The position numbers and the translations under genes are program-made. Below are positions 42,074 to 51,033 of a stretch of DNA of 56,168 bases, in pieces. Each line of letters begins with the position of its first letter. Position 1 is the stretch's first letter. The notes beneath the pieces were generated by a model. That model saw only the letters and a program-made list of their open reading frames with translations. It made no database searches and was not told the origin of the DNA. The stretch lies in assembly GCA_947496145.1 (NCBI GenBank), contig CANMBS010000036.1, forward strand, positions 1 through 56,168, written 5' to 3'. The stretch comes from an uncultured Pseudovibrio sp. GTDB taxonomy: Bacteria; Pseudomonadota; Alphaproteobacteria; Rhizobiales; Stappiaceae.

Positions 42074-43276
42074 ATGAGCGTTTCAACCGTACCAGCCGAT
42101 ACCAGCTTCCAGTTTTCGCAACTGTGGCGCGATGCTCGATACAGGTCTTACACGATCCAGATCCTTGCGCTTGTTGTTGCATTGTCCGTGGCGATGATGC
42201 TTGTCATGAATGCCGTGGAGAACCTGAAAGAGCTTGGTAAAGATTTTAGTTTCTCATTCTTATTTGAGCCAGCAGGCTACGATATCGGTCAGATGCTGGT
42301 GGAGTACTCTTCCGCTTCGGCGCATTGGAAAGCGGCTCTGGTGGGGCTTCTGAACACCTTGCTTGTTGCGTTTCTTGCATGTGTGACAGCAACCATCATT
42401 GGTGTATTCGTTGGTGTTTTGCGGCTCTCCAATAACTGGGTCGTTTCCCGCCTGATGGCGGTGTACATTGAGGGCGTGCGGAATGTGCCGCTGCTCCTGC
42501 AAATTCTGGCGTGGTATGCGGTCTTTATTCACGTTTTTCCAGCCCCGAAGCTGGCTGTTAAATCCCCTGTGATCGAAGGGGCCGTTTATGCGACCAATCG
42601 CGGATTTTATATTCCCGGGCTGACATTTGAGGGTAGCTATCAGGTGGTCGTTGCGACCTTGATTGCCTCTATCATTGGTATGGTTGTGTTCCGTCGGTGG
42701 GCGCATCAGCGTCAGGAAGCTACAGGACAGATTTTGGCAGTGGGCTGGATTTCTCTTGGTATTCTGGTCTTGCCAACCTTTCTTGTCTATTTTGCATCCG
42801 GTATGCCAATTGGACTGGATTATCCTGTTGCCGGGAAGTTCAATTTGAAGGGCGGGGTTAAAATCGGTACTCCTCTGGTTGCGCTTTGGTTTGCACTTTC
42901 GATTTATTCTGCGGCGTTTGTTGCAGAGATTGTGCGTGCCGGTATTATGGCGATCAGTAAGGGGCAGACAGAAGCTGCTTATGCTCTTGGGCTTCGTCCC
43001 AGACGCACAATGAGCCTTATTGTATTGCCGCAGTCTTTGCGCATTATCATTCCTCCAATGATTTCCAACTACCTGAACATCACCAAGAACTCATCTCTGG
43101 CGATTGCTGTTGGGTATATGGATCTCACTGGTACGCTTGGTGGTATCACGCTGAACCAGACGGGACGTGAAATGGAGTGCATGTTGCTCTTAATGGCGAC
43201 GTATCTGCTGATCTCGCTGTCCATTTCTGCGGTTATGAATGCTTACAATGAATCTGTGAAGCTGAAGGGGCGTTAA
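42074..43276 (+). CDS. aapQ: General L-amino acid ABC transporter permease AapQ
   Basis: A permease of 400 residues with about eight membrane segments. The start at ATG 42074 has AAAAGGCGG upstream; a TTG two codons earlier is less likely. The EAA loop that contacts the ATPase is AEIVRAGIMAISKGQTEAAYALGL. The long insertion between the first helices is typical of AapQ/BztB, which are larger than HisQ-type permeases. The stop TAA is one base before the aapM ATG. Confidence 0.95.
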   Translation: MSVSTVPADTSFQFSQLWRDARYRSYTIQILALVVALSVAMMLVMNAVENLKELGKDFSFSFLFEPAGYDIGQMLVEYSSASAHWKAALVGLLNTLLVAFLACVTATIIGVFVGVLRLSNNWVVSRLMAVYIEGVRNVPLLLQILAWYAVFIHVFPAPKLAVKSPVIEGAVYATNRGFYIPGLTFEGSYQVVVATLIASIIGMVVFRRWAHQRQEATGQILAVGWISLGILVLPTFLVYFASGMPIGLDYPVAGKFNLKGGVKIGTPLVALWFALSIYSAAFVAEIVRAGIMAISKGQTEAAYALGLRPRRTMSLIVLPQSLRIIIPPMISNYLNITKNSSLAIAVGYMDLTGTLGGITLNQTGREMECMLLLMATYLLISLSISAVMNAYNESVKLKGR

Positions 43277-43277
43277 A

Positions 43278-44396
43278 ATGAGTGAAGCTAACTTCGCCTT
43301 TGTTGCGACCTCTGAAAAACCGCAGTTGCCACCGCCACAGGGCACAACGGGGGCCGTGGGGTGGATGCGGGAGAATTTGTTCTCCTCGCCATTGAATATT
43401 ATTCTGACCTTGCTGTCCGCTTATGCAGTTTTCTCAACAGTTCCGGGCATTTTTAACTGGGCGTTTGTGAATTCTGTCTGGAATGCCACTTCTCTGGATG
43501 AATGCCGGGCTATGACACAAGACGGTGCATGCTGGGCTGTTATTCGTGAGCGGTATCCGCAGTTCCTGTTCGGGTTTTATCCCAGTGAGCTTTACTGGCG
43601 TCCCATACTGGCCTTTGTATTGCTGGGTGTCGCTTTGGTACCTGCTCTTTGGGATGGAATGCCAAAGCGTGGAGCTGCGCTGATGGCCTCCATGACCTTC
43701 CCATTTGTTGCGTTCTGGCTGATTTGGGGCGGTTTTGGTCTTGAGCCGGTTTCTTCCACTCAACTGGGTGGCTTGCTGCTGACCATGATTATTGGCGTTT
43801 CGGGTATCTCGTTCTCACTGCCTATTGGCATCATTCTGGCGTTGTCTCGCAGCTCTAATCTGCCGATTGTAAAGTCGCTTGCTGTGATGTTCATTGAGTT
43901 CATTCGCGGTGTGCCTCTGATTACCCTGCTGTTTACCGCGCATGTTCTGCTGAACTACTTCCTACCGAAGGGGGTGAACTTCGACATTGTACTGCGCGTT
44001 GTCATTATGGTGACGTTGTTTGCCAGTGCCTATATGGCGGAGGTTATTCGTGGTGGTCTGGCGGCTTTGCCAAAGGGACAGTATGAAGCCGCGGATGCGC
44101 TTGGGCTTGGGTACTGGCAGAACATGCGTCTGATTATTCTGCCTCAGGCCCTGAAAATCTCCATTCCCGGCATTGTGAATACGTTTATCGGGCTGTTTAA
44201 AGATACCACACTGGTTCTCATCATTGGCTTGATGGATCCGCTCGGTCTGGTTGCACCTACGCTTGCAGATCAGCGCTGGAATGGCATTTTTGTGGAACTT
44301 TATGCGTTTATCGCCTTCATGTTCTTCATCTTCTGCTTTGCAATGTCCCGATATTCGATGTATTTGGAACGCAAACTGCATACCGGCCATCGCTAG
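43278..44396 (+). CDS. aapM: General L-amino acid ABC transporter permease AapM
   Basis: The second permease subunit, 372 residues with around eight helices. Its EAA loop is AEVIRGGLAALPKGQYEAADALGLG. The large N-terminal extracytoplasmic loop with two cysteines (DECRAMTQDGACWAVI) is characteristic of AapM/BztC. It follows aapQ after a single base. Confidence 0.95.
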   Translation: MSEANFAFVATSEKPQLPPPQGTTGAVGWMRENLFSSPLNIILTLLSAYAVFSTVPGIFNWAFVNSVWNATSLDECRAMTQDGACWAVIRERYPQFLFGFYPSELYWRPILAFVLLGVALVPALWDGMPKRGAALMASMTFPFVAFWLIWGGFGLEPVSSTQLGGLLLTMIIGVSGISFSLPIGIILALSRSSNLPIVKSLAVMFIEFIRGVPLITLLFTAHVLLNYFLPKGVNFDIVLRVVIMVTLFASAYMAEVIRGGLAALPKGQYEAADALGLGYWQNMRLIILPQALKISIPGIVNTFIGLFKDTTLVLIIGLMDPLGLVAPTLADQRWNGIFVELYAFIAFMFFIFCFAMSRYSMYLERKLHTGHR

Positions 44397-44433
44397 TCGC
44401 CTGGTGCATGCCTAAAAAATCGGAGTTATAAAA

Positions 44434-45234
44434 ATGAGTGACGTAAACCTCGCCGAAGATATCCAGGCGGACCGCTCTAAAATGCATGTATCTGATACCG
44501 ATGTGGCTATCGAGATTACAGGTATGAACAAATGGTATGGTGACTTTCACGTCCTGCGTGACATTAACCTGAAGGTTATGCGCGGAGAGCGTATTGTTAT
44601 CTGTGGCCCGTCCGGTTCTGGTAAATCCACCATGATCCGCTGCATCAACCGGCTTGAAGAGCATCAGAAGGGCCGCATTGTTGTTGATGGCATCGAGCTG
44701 ACCTCTGATCTTAAGAAGATTGATGAGATCCGCCGCGAAGTGGGGATGTGCTTCCAGCATTTCAATCTGTTCCCGCATCTGACTATTCTGGAGAACTGTA
44801 CACTGGCTCCGATCTGGGTTCGTAAGATGCCGAAGAAGCAGGCTGAGGAAGTTGCGATGCACTATCTGGAGCGTGTTAAGATCCCTGAGCAGGCCAACAA
44901 GTATCCGGGCCAGCTTTCCGGTGGTCAGCAGCAGCGTGTGGCAATTGCCCGGTCGCTGTGCATGAATCCGAAGGTCATGCTGTTTGATGAGCCAACATCT
45001 GCGCTTGATCCTGAGATGATCAAGGAAGTGCTGGATGTGATGATTGGTCTGGCGGAAGAGGGCATGACCATGCTCTGCGTGACCCACGAGATGGGCTTTG
45101 CCCGCAAAGTGGCGAACCGGGTGATCTTTATGGATCAGGGGCAGATTGTTGAGCAGAATGAGCCGGAGCCATTCTTCACCAATCCGCAGCATGAACGTAC
45201 AAAACTGTTCCTCTCCCAGATTCTTAATCACTGA
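44434..45234 (+). CDS. aapP: General L-amino acid ABC transporter ATP-binding protein
   Basis: An ATPase of 266 residues. Walker A is [10 protein letters not shown]-loop [10 protein letters not shown], signature [15 protein letters not shown], Walker [14 protein letters not shown] and the switch His in VTHEMGF. It energises AapQM. An N-terminal extension of about 25 residues precedes the ABC core. It is the last gene of the operon, followed by a strong terminator. Confidence 0.97.
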   Translation: MSDVNLAEDIQADRSKMHVSDTDVAIEITGMNKWYGDFHVLRDINLKVMRGERIVICGPSGSGKSTMIRCINRLEEHQKGRIVVDGIELTSDLKKIDEIRREVGMCFQHFNLFPHLTILENCTLAPIWVRKMPKKQAEEVAMHYLERVKIPEQANKYPGQLSGGQQQRVAIARSLCMNPKVMLFDEPTSALDPEMIKEVLDVMIGLAEEGMTMLCVTHEMGFARKVANRVIFMDQGQIVEQNEPEPFFTNPQHERTKLFLSQILNH

Positions 45235-45255
45235 CCTTATAGGGATTTAAGTTTA

Positions 45256-45284
45256 AGCCTCGCTGTTTCAGCGGGGCTTTTTTG
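45256..45284 (+). terminator. Terminator of aapQMP
   Basis: AGCCTCGCTG-TTT-CAGCGGGGCT forms a 10-pair stem with one G-U pair, followed by six T residues. It is 21 bases after the aapP stop. Confidence 0.92.
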
Positions 45285-45361
45285 TGTCTGAGCGCGACCC
45301 TTTCAGATTTCACATAGTTTAAATTTTTGCGACTTCCTTTTGCATAAGAAAGGAAAAAAGA

Positions 45362-46153
45362 ATGACAGAATTTGTGATGTTTGAGGGAGCAAAGCAGTTA
45401 TCGGTAAATGCATGCGGTGCGTTTTGTGTAAGTGCCGCGCTTGCTCAGCTTGGAGTTGCGACCGGAAGCAAGCAGGTTGGCTTCATTGATGCGGACAATC
45501 CGTTAAATGGGTACGACATTAAGAATGGGTTCGTTGAGCTTGATCTTTCGAGTTTGAACCCGGGCAGCTTTGACCGGGCTAAGGAAGCTGCGCTGTTTGG
45601 GCAGGACGTCTATAAGGCGACAGGCAACTTTGACATGGATTGGGATAATGGAAGAGCTATCTACAAGGAAAATAACTGCGATCACTGGCAAAACAGCCCT
45701 TCTGCTCTGGTCAATGTTGCTGTGGTTTTGGGAGACGAGAAGGTAAGTGTGAAGCTCTATCATTCTAAACTAAGTGAAAACTGGATCGGCGGCCTGATTG
45801 TCCATGGAACTGATCATCAAACCTTTTTTCAAGTCGAAAAAGAACTGATTGAAGGTAAGTTACATCAGGAGTTTGAGGAAACTACGTCGACTAAGATTGT
45901 TTTTGAAGCAAACAATGTAAATCTGATGCTGGCAAAAGTATCCGGGACAGAGAGTTGGCATTGGCTTGCGGGTTTCCCTGATCCTTATAATATTGAATAT
46001 GTATATGTTTATAATCCCAGTTCGGGTAAGGTAAGTTCTATTGCCTTAGCTGAGAACTTTAAACTCTACACGTCTGAAGAAACGCCTTTGACAGAGATTG
46101 AGGGGGCCGATTTTGAGTTCTCTGGTCTCTGGATCAGCTTAAGTGCTGAGTAG
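45362..46153 (+). CDS. Putative C39/papain-like cysteine peptidase-fold protein, accessory locus
   Basis: A protein of 263 residues with no signal peptide or membrane helix. The N-terminus has Q12-LSVNA-C18-GAFCVSAALAQL, matching the oxyanion Gln and nucleophile Cys of C39/papain-like peptidases. Near the C-terminus TESWH200WLAG and YVYVYN218PSSGKV provide the His and Asn expected for a triad in the right order. The core between them is acidic and unassigned. The inference is a cysteine peptidase or transglutaminase-like hydrolase; no homolog is recalled. AAGGA about seven bases upstream supports the ATG. It is convergent with the trypsin-like gene. Confidence 0.6.
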   Translation: MTEFVMFEGAKQLSVNACGAFCVSAALAQLGVATGSKQVGFIDADNPLNGYDIKNGFVELDLSSLNPGSFDRAKEAALFGQDVYKATGNFDMDWDNGRAIYKENNCDHWQNSPSALVNVAVVLGDEKVSVKLYHSKLSENWIGGLIVHGTDHQTFFQVEKELIEGKLHQEFEETTSTKIVFEANNVNLMLAKVSGTESWHWLAGFPDPYNIEYVYVYNPSSGKVSSIALAENFKLYTSEETPLTEIEGADFEFSGLWISLSAE

Positions 46154-46169
46154 CTCTTCATCACTGTTG

Positions 46170-46207
46170 GGTCTGCCTGAGTAAATTCGCAGGCAGACCG
46201 TTTTATT
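46170..46207. terminator. Terminator between the two peptidase-like genes
   Basis: GGTCTGCCTG (46170-46179) and CAGGCAGACC (46190-46199) form a perfect 10-pair stem with a 10-base loop, followed by GTTTTATT. It lies between convergent genes and probably serves the 45362 gene. Confidence 0.85.
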
Positions 46208-46232
46208 AGGCAATGTCGCCGGGCTTCGTATC

Positions 46233-47348
46233 TTATGCGACTTGTGAGCTTTTTACTGCGGCGCGCAGGCCGCGTCTGTGGGCACCGGGGCTATTCCATG
46301 TTTTCAGGAGATTGTCACGGACGTCTGCGTGTTCAGCTTGTTCAAAATGAGCCATTTCTAAAGCTTCTACGATACGCGAGGTGCGGATACCTTCGTTGGC
46401 GATGTAAGCAACGCGCTCTGGGTTTTTGCGTGCTTCGTTCCTTGTGATGGGCTTTCCATCTTTATCCAGAAGCTCGCCGTTTTCGTTTCGGTGCGGGACT
46501 GCCATGTGGTGGACGCCGATGACCTCCCAGCGGTTGTTAAAGATTGGAGAGCCGGAACTGCCTTTCTGGGTATCACCTGAATACCAGCAGAACATGTGGG
46601 CTTCGCTTTCATTCTCAATATACAGAAGGTGGTTGTTATGAACTACAACTGCTTTGTTGCGGCCAAGGGGATGCTGAATGATATTAATTGGATCACCCCT
46701 TCTGATTTTGCCCTGCTGGCCGATCAGAGTGTGCCAGCCATAATGTTCCAGTGGTATGAAGTCCGGGTCTTCATCAACAAGAGCGACCACTGTGATGTCC
46801 AGTTGCTCGCTGGTCCAGAAAAAGCGGTCCGGGTTGATGGAGCATATCTTGGAGGGTGTCTGGGTGCCGATGCGATTGGCCTCTGCTCCCAACTCAAAAA
46901 AATGCTGGCGCGCTTCATCAGGGCTGCGCAGAACATGGTTGTTGGTCATGAGCAGACCCTGGCCCACCAGAAAGCCGGAGCCAAACTTAAATCCTTCGAC
47001 ATGCTCAATTCTGCCAACAGAGCGGGCTGCATACAGACCGTATTCAAAGAACTCGATGGGGAGTAAGTCATTGTGCGTTCCAATCAATGCCTCCTCTCCA
47101 ACTTTGGTAAGTTCCTTCTCATCCTCATCTAATAGCGGTGGTTGTGCACCTAACCCAATGCCCTGTGAAAGGGCGTGTGTGGTCTCCATCTTGTGATAGA
47201 GCTCCAGACGCTTGGGGCTGTCGAGACGCGCCTGTGTGCCCTGAAGGATGGCACTGCGGGTTCTTTGCAACTCCTCCTGACGATCTTTTAATCTTCTGGT
47301 TGCTTCATCAAGTAAAGCAGTGTTTAAGTTCTCCGCTCTCAAGGCCAT
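46233..47348 (-). CDS. Intracellular trypsin-like serine protease, accessory locus
   Basis: A protein of 371 residues without a signal peptide. The first ~90 residues are a helical, charged extension (TRRLKDRQEELQRTRSAILQ). The segment NDLLPIEFFEYGLYAARSVGRI, read in parts, then leads into the protease domain. The triad is complete: TNNH138VL, LD184ITVVAL, KGSS265GSPIF. This layout, a cytosolic trypsin with a conserved NDLLP..F...G..AAR.V lead-in, is seen in bacterial proteases that accompany effector-associated domains and nucleases or lipases in conflict-type loci. AAAAGG eight bases upstream supports the ATG. Divergent from the SGNH hydrolase gene by 97 bases. Confidence 0.82.
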   Translation of the reverse strand: MALRAENLNTALLDEATRRLKDRQEELQRTRSAILQGTQARLDSPKRLELYHKMETTHALSQGIGLGAQPPLLDEDEKELTKVGEEALIGTHNDLLPIEFFEYGLYAARSVGRIEHVEGFKFGSGFLVGQGLLMTNNHVLRSPDEARQHFFELGAEANRIGTQTPSKICSINPDRFFWTSEQLDITVVALVDEDPDFIPLEHYGWHTLIGQQGKIRRGDPINIIQHPLGRNKAVVVHNNHLLYIENESEAHMFCWYSGDTQKGSSGSPIFNNRWEVIGVHHMAVPHRNENGELLDKDGKPITRNEARKNPERVAYIANEGIRTSRIVEALEMAHFEQAEHADVRDNLLKTWNSPGAHRRGLRAAVKSSQVA

Positions 47349-47445
47349 TTAATATACCTTTTCATTACGTAGAATATGTGTAAGTATTTTATTTAGATTG
47401 TCATAATGATAGTCTATTTTTTGGCGTGAGTCAGGAGTTAGTACC

Positions 47446-48474
47446 ATGAGTATTACATATGATGAATTTTTGAAGAAAGTAAGAGATCCATCTTGCTCTG
47501 AGGAAGAGCTCCTAAAATACTGTGATGTTGTTCCCAGTTCCGGGGCGTTTGACATTCAGTTCCGCATCAAGCCCGATATGGTTGAGATGTCGGAGGAAGA
47601 TGAGCAGCTTGAAAATGCGCTTCAGATCGGCAACTGGGCGGCTCGTATTCGCCGGAACTGGCGCTTTAAGGATGCGATGAAAGATCATCCAGAGCGGCCT
47701 ATGCTGGTTTCTGAGGGCGATAGCTGGTTTCAGTTTCCAATTCTGATTGATGATGTGATTGATCACCTGAGTGATCATTACAATATCTATTCCCTTGGTG
47801 CAGCCGGGGATACGGCTCAGAACATGATTTATGGTCCGCGCCGGGCGCGTCGGCGTGAATATCTGACTGCTCTTAAGGAGTATAAGGATAAGGTGTCAGG
47901 CTTCCTGTTTTCTGCTGCCGGAAATGATGTTATCGGCGAAGACCCGGACACGGGTGTGCCTGTACTTCAAAATATCCTGAGGGACTTTAACGGGGACATT
48001 AACGACGTGGCCGGACATATTGACCGGGCGGCGTTTGATGAAAAGCTTTCTTTCCTGAAAGAGGCTTATGAGCGGGTGGTCAGCGATATTCGTGGTGTAC
48101 CTGAGCTTTTGAACATGCCTGTGTTTGTGCATGGGTATGACTATGTGTTCCCATCGCAAGGGGCGAGTGATCCACGCAATCCAATTCATGCGGCGCGTGA
48201 TGAATGGCTGGGGCAACCGCTTGCTGAGCGAAATATTCCGACATCACTGGGGCGCAGGATCATCAGTTCCATGCTGGATGAGCTTTATGACATGCTGAAC
48301 CAACTGGCCGCAGATGATGCAAATGTTGTTGTGGTGGATTGCCGGGAGGCGATGCCGGACCTGACAGACTGGGTGGATGAAATTCACGGAACCTCTGACG
48401 GATTCGGCAAGGTTGCAGCTCGATTTAAGCTGGCTATTGATCAGGCGCTGGTCGATCAGGGGGCCGTAAGCTGA
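47446..48474 (+). CDS. SGNH-type hydrolase with extra N-terminal domain, accessory locus
   Basis: A protein of 342 residues without a signal peptide. SGNH blocks are in order: SEGDS93WFQFP, YSLGAAGDT, SAAGN160DVIG, and WVD311EIH314GTSDG, giving a complete Ser-Gly-Asn-His set for an esterase/lipase. The first ~50 residues (YDEFLKKVRDPSCSEEELLKY, in parts) precede the enzyme. They form a separate small helical unit of a type that could mediate partner binding. GGAG eight bases upstream supports the ATG. It is divergent from the trypsin-like protease and shares its promoter region, suggesting a functional pair. Substrate unknown. Confidence 0.78.
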   Translation: MSITYDEFLKKVRDPSCSEEELLKYCDVVPSSGAFDIQFRIKPDMVEMSEEDEQLENALQIGNWAARIRRNWRFKDAMKDHPERPMLVSEGDSWFQFPILIDDVIDHLSDHYNIYSLGAAGDTAQNMIYGPRRARRREYLTALKEYKDKVSGFLFSAAGNDVIGEDPDTGVPVLQNILRDFNGDINDVAGHIDRAAFDEKLSFLKEAYERVVSDIRGVPELLNMPVFVHGYDYVFPSQGASDPRNPIHAARDEWLGQPLAERNIPTSLGRRIISSMLDELYDMLNQLAADDANVVVVDCREAMPDLTDWVDEIHGTSDGFGKVAARFKLAIDQALVDQGAVS

Positions 48475-48495
48475 TCAATCCTTCATTAATCTGGA

Positions 48496-48525
48496 GCGCG
48501 CGGTGCTGAAGCTGCGCGTTTCTTT
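48496..48525 (+). terminator. Probable terminator after the SGNH hydrolase gene
   Basis: GCGCGC (48496-48501) and GCGCG (48514-48518) form a GC-rich stem with possible extra pairing in the loop, followed by TTTCTTT. It is 21 bases beyond the stop. Confidence 0.65.
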
Positions 48526-48757
48526 CATTTATGCTTGTTGCTTCTTCTCAAATGTCCGTTGTTCTTCAATGTGTTATCTTACATATGCAAGAGAGTGATT
48601 CAATGAAGGACATAAATGCATTTAAGCTTATTACCATGCGCCGGGGGATAGGTGATCTTTCCTTTCGGTTCAGTACTATTCCTAGATCCTGCGAAATGAT
48701 TTGCCTCCGTCTGAACTTTGAAAATAAGCTGGCTCCATTGAAGTAAATGGAGTTTCC

Positions 48758-49366
48758 ATGGAAAATCGCATTTTTGTGTTGAGTGGTCATCTTGGGGAGG
48801 GCCGCCTTGGGCATGCTTTGGCGCAGGCTTATGCGGGTGCCGCGCAAAAGGGTGGGGCGCAGGTTCGTGTGATGAACCTGAATGCGATGCAGTTTGATCC
48901 GGCGCTGCGTTCAGGTGATTACAAAGGCGACCAGCCGTTAGAGCCGGATGTGGTGTCATTTCAGGAAAATCTGAGGTGGTGCACGCACTGGGCGCTGATC
49001 TATCCGTTGTGGTGGGGTGGAATGCCGGGGCCGATGCAGGGGTTGCTGGACCGGGCTTTGCTGCCGGGGTTTGCTTTTGGAATGGAAGAAGGCAATGACC
49101 TGCCGATATCTCTGCTGAGCGGACGAAGCGCTCGGGTGATCATTACCAGCGATATGCGGGGGAATGAATATGAGGAGCTTTATGACCGTGCGCATGATAC
49201 GGTGATGAGCCGTCATATTCTCAGTTTCATTGGCATCAAAGAACAGAGTTTTACTATGTTCTCACCGACTTATCTATCCACGCCAGAGGAGCGTGCTGGA
49301 TGGCTTGCAGAGGTGGAGCAGTTTGGTGAGCTGGATGCACGTGTCAGGCAGGCTGCATTGGTCTGA
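48758..49366 (+). CDS. NAD(P)H-dependent oxidoreductase (flavodoxin-like fold, KefF/MdaB type)
   Basis: A protein of 202 residues. LSGHLGEGRLGHALAQAY resembles the FMN/FAD phosphate loop. HWALIYPLWWGGMPGPMQGLLDRALLPGFAF is the conserved central motif of Flavodoxin_2 quinone reductases (read here in two parts). It probably reduces quinones or other small electrophiles. GGAG is six bases upstream of the ATG. A perfect terminator follows seven bases after the stop. Confidence 0.9.
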   Translation: MENRIFVLSGHLGEGRLGHALAQAYAGAAQKGGAQVRVMNLNAMQFDPALRSGDYKGDQPLEPDVVSFQENLRWCTHWALIYPLWWGGMPGPMQGLLDRALLPGFAFGMEEGNDLPISLLSGRSARVIITSDMRGNEYEELYDRAHDTVMSRHILSFIGIKEQSFTMFSPTYLSTPEERAGWLAEVEQFGELDARVRQAALV

Positions 49367-49372
49367 TGAATA

Positions 49373-49409
49373 AAAGCCCTGCAAGTCAAAGGCTTGCAGG
49401 GCTTTCTTG
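49373..49409. terminator. Bidirectional terminator
   Basis: AAAGCCCTGCAAG (49373-49385) and CTTGCAGGGCTTT (49393-49405) form a perfect 13-pair stem with a seven-base loop. It lies between convergent genes and can work on both strands. Confidence 0.92.
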
Positions 49410-49449
49410 TGAATGTGATTCCAGGTGGCCTTCCCGGCATCAATGCATA

Positions 49450-50295
49450 TCAGGCAGGCTCGGTGACGACCTCGGTGTCTGGGTTAGACCCCCATTCGCT
49501 CCAGGAGCCATCATAAAGGGCGTATTTGGAGTAGCCAACGTATTCCAGCGCAAGTGTGATGACAGCAGCCGTCACGCCAGAACCGCAACTGGTGATGACC
49601 GGGGTTGTTGCGTCCACGCCTGCCTGAGTGAAGATATCCTGAATTTCATCTTTGGAGCGAAGTTTGCCTTCGTTGAGCAGCAGGCCAAATGGCAGGTTCA
49701 ATGCGCCCGGCATGTGTCCTGCACGCACCCCTTCACGAGGTTCGGGTGAAAGGCCCTTGAAGCGCTCTGGTGAACGTGCGTCCAGCACAAGGTGGCTACT
49801 GGTTTCCAGCGCTTTTTGAACCTCGGTGAGGTCACGCATCATGTCGTGGTTCATTGTAGCTGTGAAATGACGTTCCAGACGGGATGGCACGTCGTCAGTG
49901 AGCGGGTAGCCTTCCTTTTTCCAGGCTGGCAAGCCGCCATTGAGCACGTAGACACTTTCTACGCCAAAGGCACGCAGCATCCACCAGACGCGGGCGGCGG
50001 AAAAAATGCCGGCACCATCATAAACAACAATGGTTTGACCGTCGCCAATGCCCATTTTGCGCATTTTGGAGGAAAACACGTGTGGTTCTGGCATGGTGTG
50101 TGGGAGTGGCGAGTCCGGGTCGGAGATGTCATCAATATCGATGTACAGGGCACCGGGAATATGTTCGCGTGCGTATTCCTGCCTGGGATCCCGTTCCATG
50201 GCGGGCAGGTACCAGGAGGCGTCCAGAATTACGAGGTCGGGGGCGTCAAGGTGCTCTTTAAGCCAGCTTGCTGAAACAATCGGGTCTTGCGTCAT
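49450..50295 (-). CDS. sseA: 3-mercaptopyruvate sulfurtransferase
   Basis: A two-domain rhodanese of 281 residues that transfers sulfur from 3-mercaptopyruvate to thiols or cyanide. The active-site loop is TSCGSGVTA, the CG(S/T)GV(T) form that separates it from thiosulfate sulfurtransferases. The first domain has VILDASWYLP and VYDGAGIFSAARVWWMLRAFG. The ribosome site GGAGGATTAAGTA overlaps the end of the upstream AlaX gene, and the gap is only three bases. Confidence 0.93.
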   Translation of the reverse strand: MTQDPIVSASWLKEHLDAPDLVILDASWYLPAMERDPRQEYAREHIPGALYIDIDDISDPDSPLPHTMPEPHVFSSKMRKMGIGDGQTIVVYDGAGIFSAARVWWMLRAFGVESVYVLNGGLPAWKKEGYPLTDDVPSRLERHFTATMNHDMMRDLTEVQKALETSSHLVLDARSPERFKGLSPEPREGVRAGHMPGALNLPFGLLLNEGKLRSKDEIQDIFTQAGVDATTPVITSCGSGVTAAVITLALEYVGYSKYALYDGSWSEWGSNPDTEVVTEPA

Positions 50296-50298
50296 TAC

Positions 50299-51033
50299 TT
50301 AATCCTCCAAGCGGATGCGCACACGCCTGTTCTGGCGGCCTTTGCTCTCAATTTTGTTCACGACAACGGTGCCGATTTGCTTTGTGTGAGATACGTGTGT
50401 ACCGCCGCAAGGCTGCAAATCGACATTACTATCAATATTACCAATTCTTACCAGCCTTACCCGGCCTGTGCCCATGGGTGGTTTCACGCTCATGGTTTTC
50501 ACAAGTTCAGGATTTGCGGTGAGTTCATCGTCAGTGATCCACTCCTGTGTTACCGCATGGTCGCCATCCACCAGTTCCTGAAGTTTTGCGCTTAGCTCAT
50601 CTTTGTCCAGCGCAGCTTCGGGAATGGAAAAGTCCAGACGACCTGTTCCATCACTGATTTGCCCGCCTGTCACAGGGAAGGGCAGAACAACGGAAAGCAG
50701 GTGCAGGGCTGTATGTACGCGCATGCGCTTATAGCGGGTCTCCCAATCTATGTGGGCGGTCAGCTTTGTGCCTTTGATCAGCCCTTCTGGCAGCTGCGTG
50801 CCTTCTTCGGGAATGTGCACAATTGCAGTGCGGTCCTTTGAGTTAAGGGTATTGGCAACCGGAATACGGGTGCCGTCTTCCAGCTCAAGTGCGCCACTGT
50901 CACCGGGCTGGCCGCCGCCATTAGGGTAAAAGCAAGTGCGGTCGAGAATAAGGCCGCCTTCTGGCGTGATTTCAATAAGGGATGCTTCGCTGCTGCGCAA
51001 ATAGGCGTCGTCGCGGTACAAATGCTCTGTCAT
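50299..51033 (-). CDS. Alanyl-tRNA editing protein (AlaX-type)
   Basis: A stand-alone editing domain of 244 residues related to AlaRS/ThrRS. It hydrolyses mischarged tRNA such as Ser-tRNA(Ala). The zinc ligands are in HTALHLL and the CGGTH motif; FYPNGGGQPGDSG is the conserved N-terminal segment. Length fits the AlaX-M/AlaXp group. Its start lies inside the 3' end of an overlong exporter frame on the same strand. Coupled to sseA. Confidence 0.92.
   Translation of the reverse strand: MTEHLYRDDAYLRSSEASLIEITPEGGLILDRTCFYPNGGGQPGDSGALELEDGTRIPVANTLNSKDRTAIVHIPEEGTQLPEGLIKGTKLTAHIDWETRYKRMRVHTALHLLSVVLPFPVTGGQISDGTGRLDFSIPEAALDKDELSAKLQELVDGDHAVTQEWITDDELTANPELVKTMSVKPPMGTGRVRLVRIGNIDSNVDLQPCGGTHVSHTKQIGTVVVNKIESKGRQNRRVRIRLED

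Noticed and set aside
48531-48746. Plus-strand frame between the SGNH and oxidoreductase genes
   Set aside because: Even its best internal start (ATG 48603, with GAGAG upstream) gives only 47 residues with no family or fold features; probably the promoter region of the oxidoreductase.
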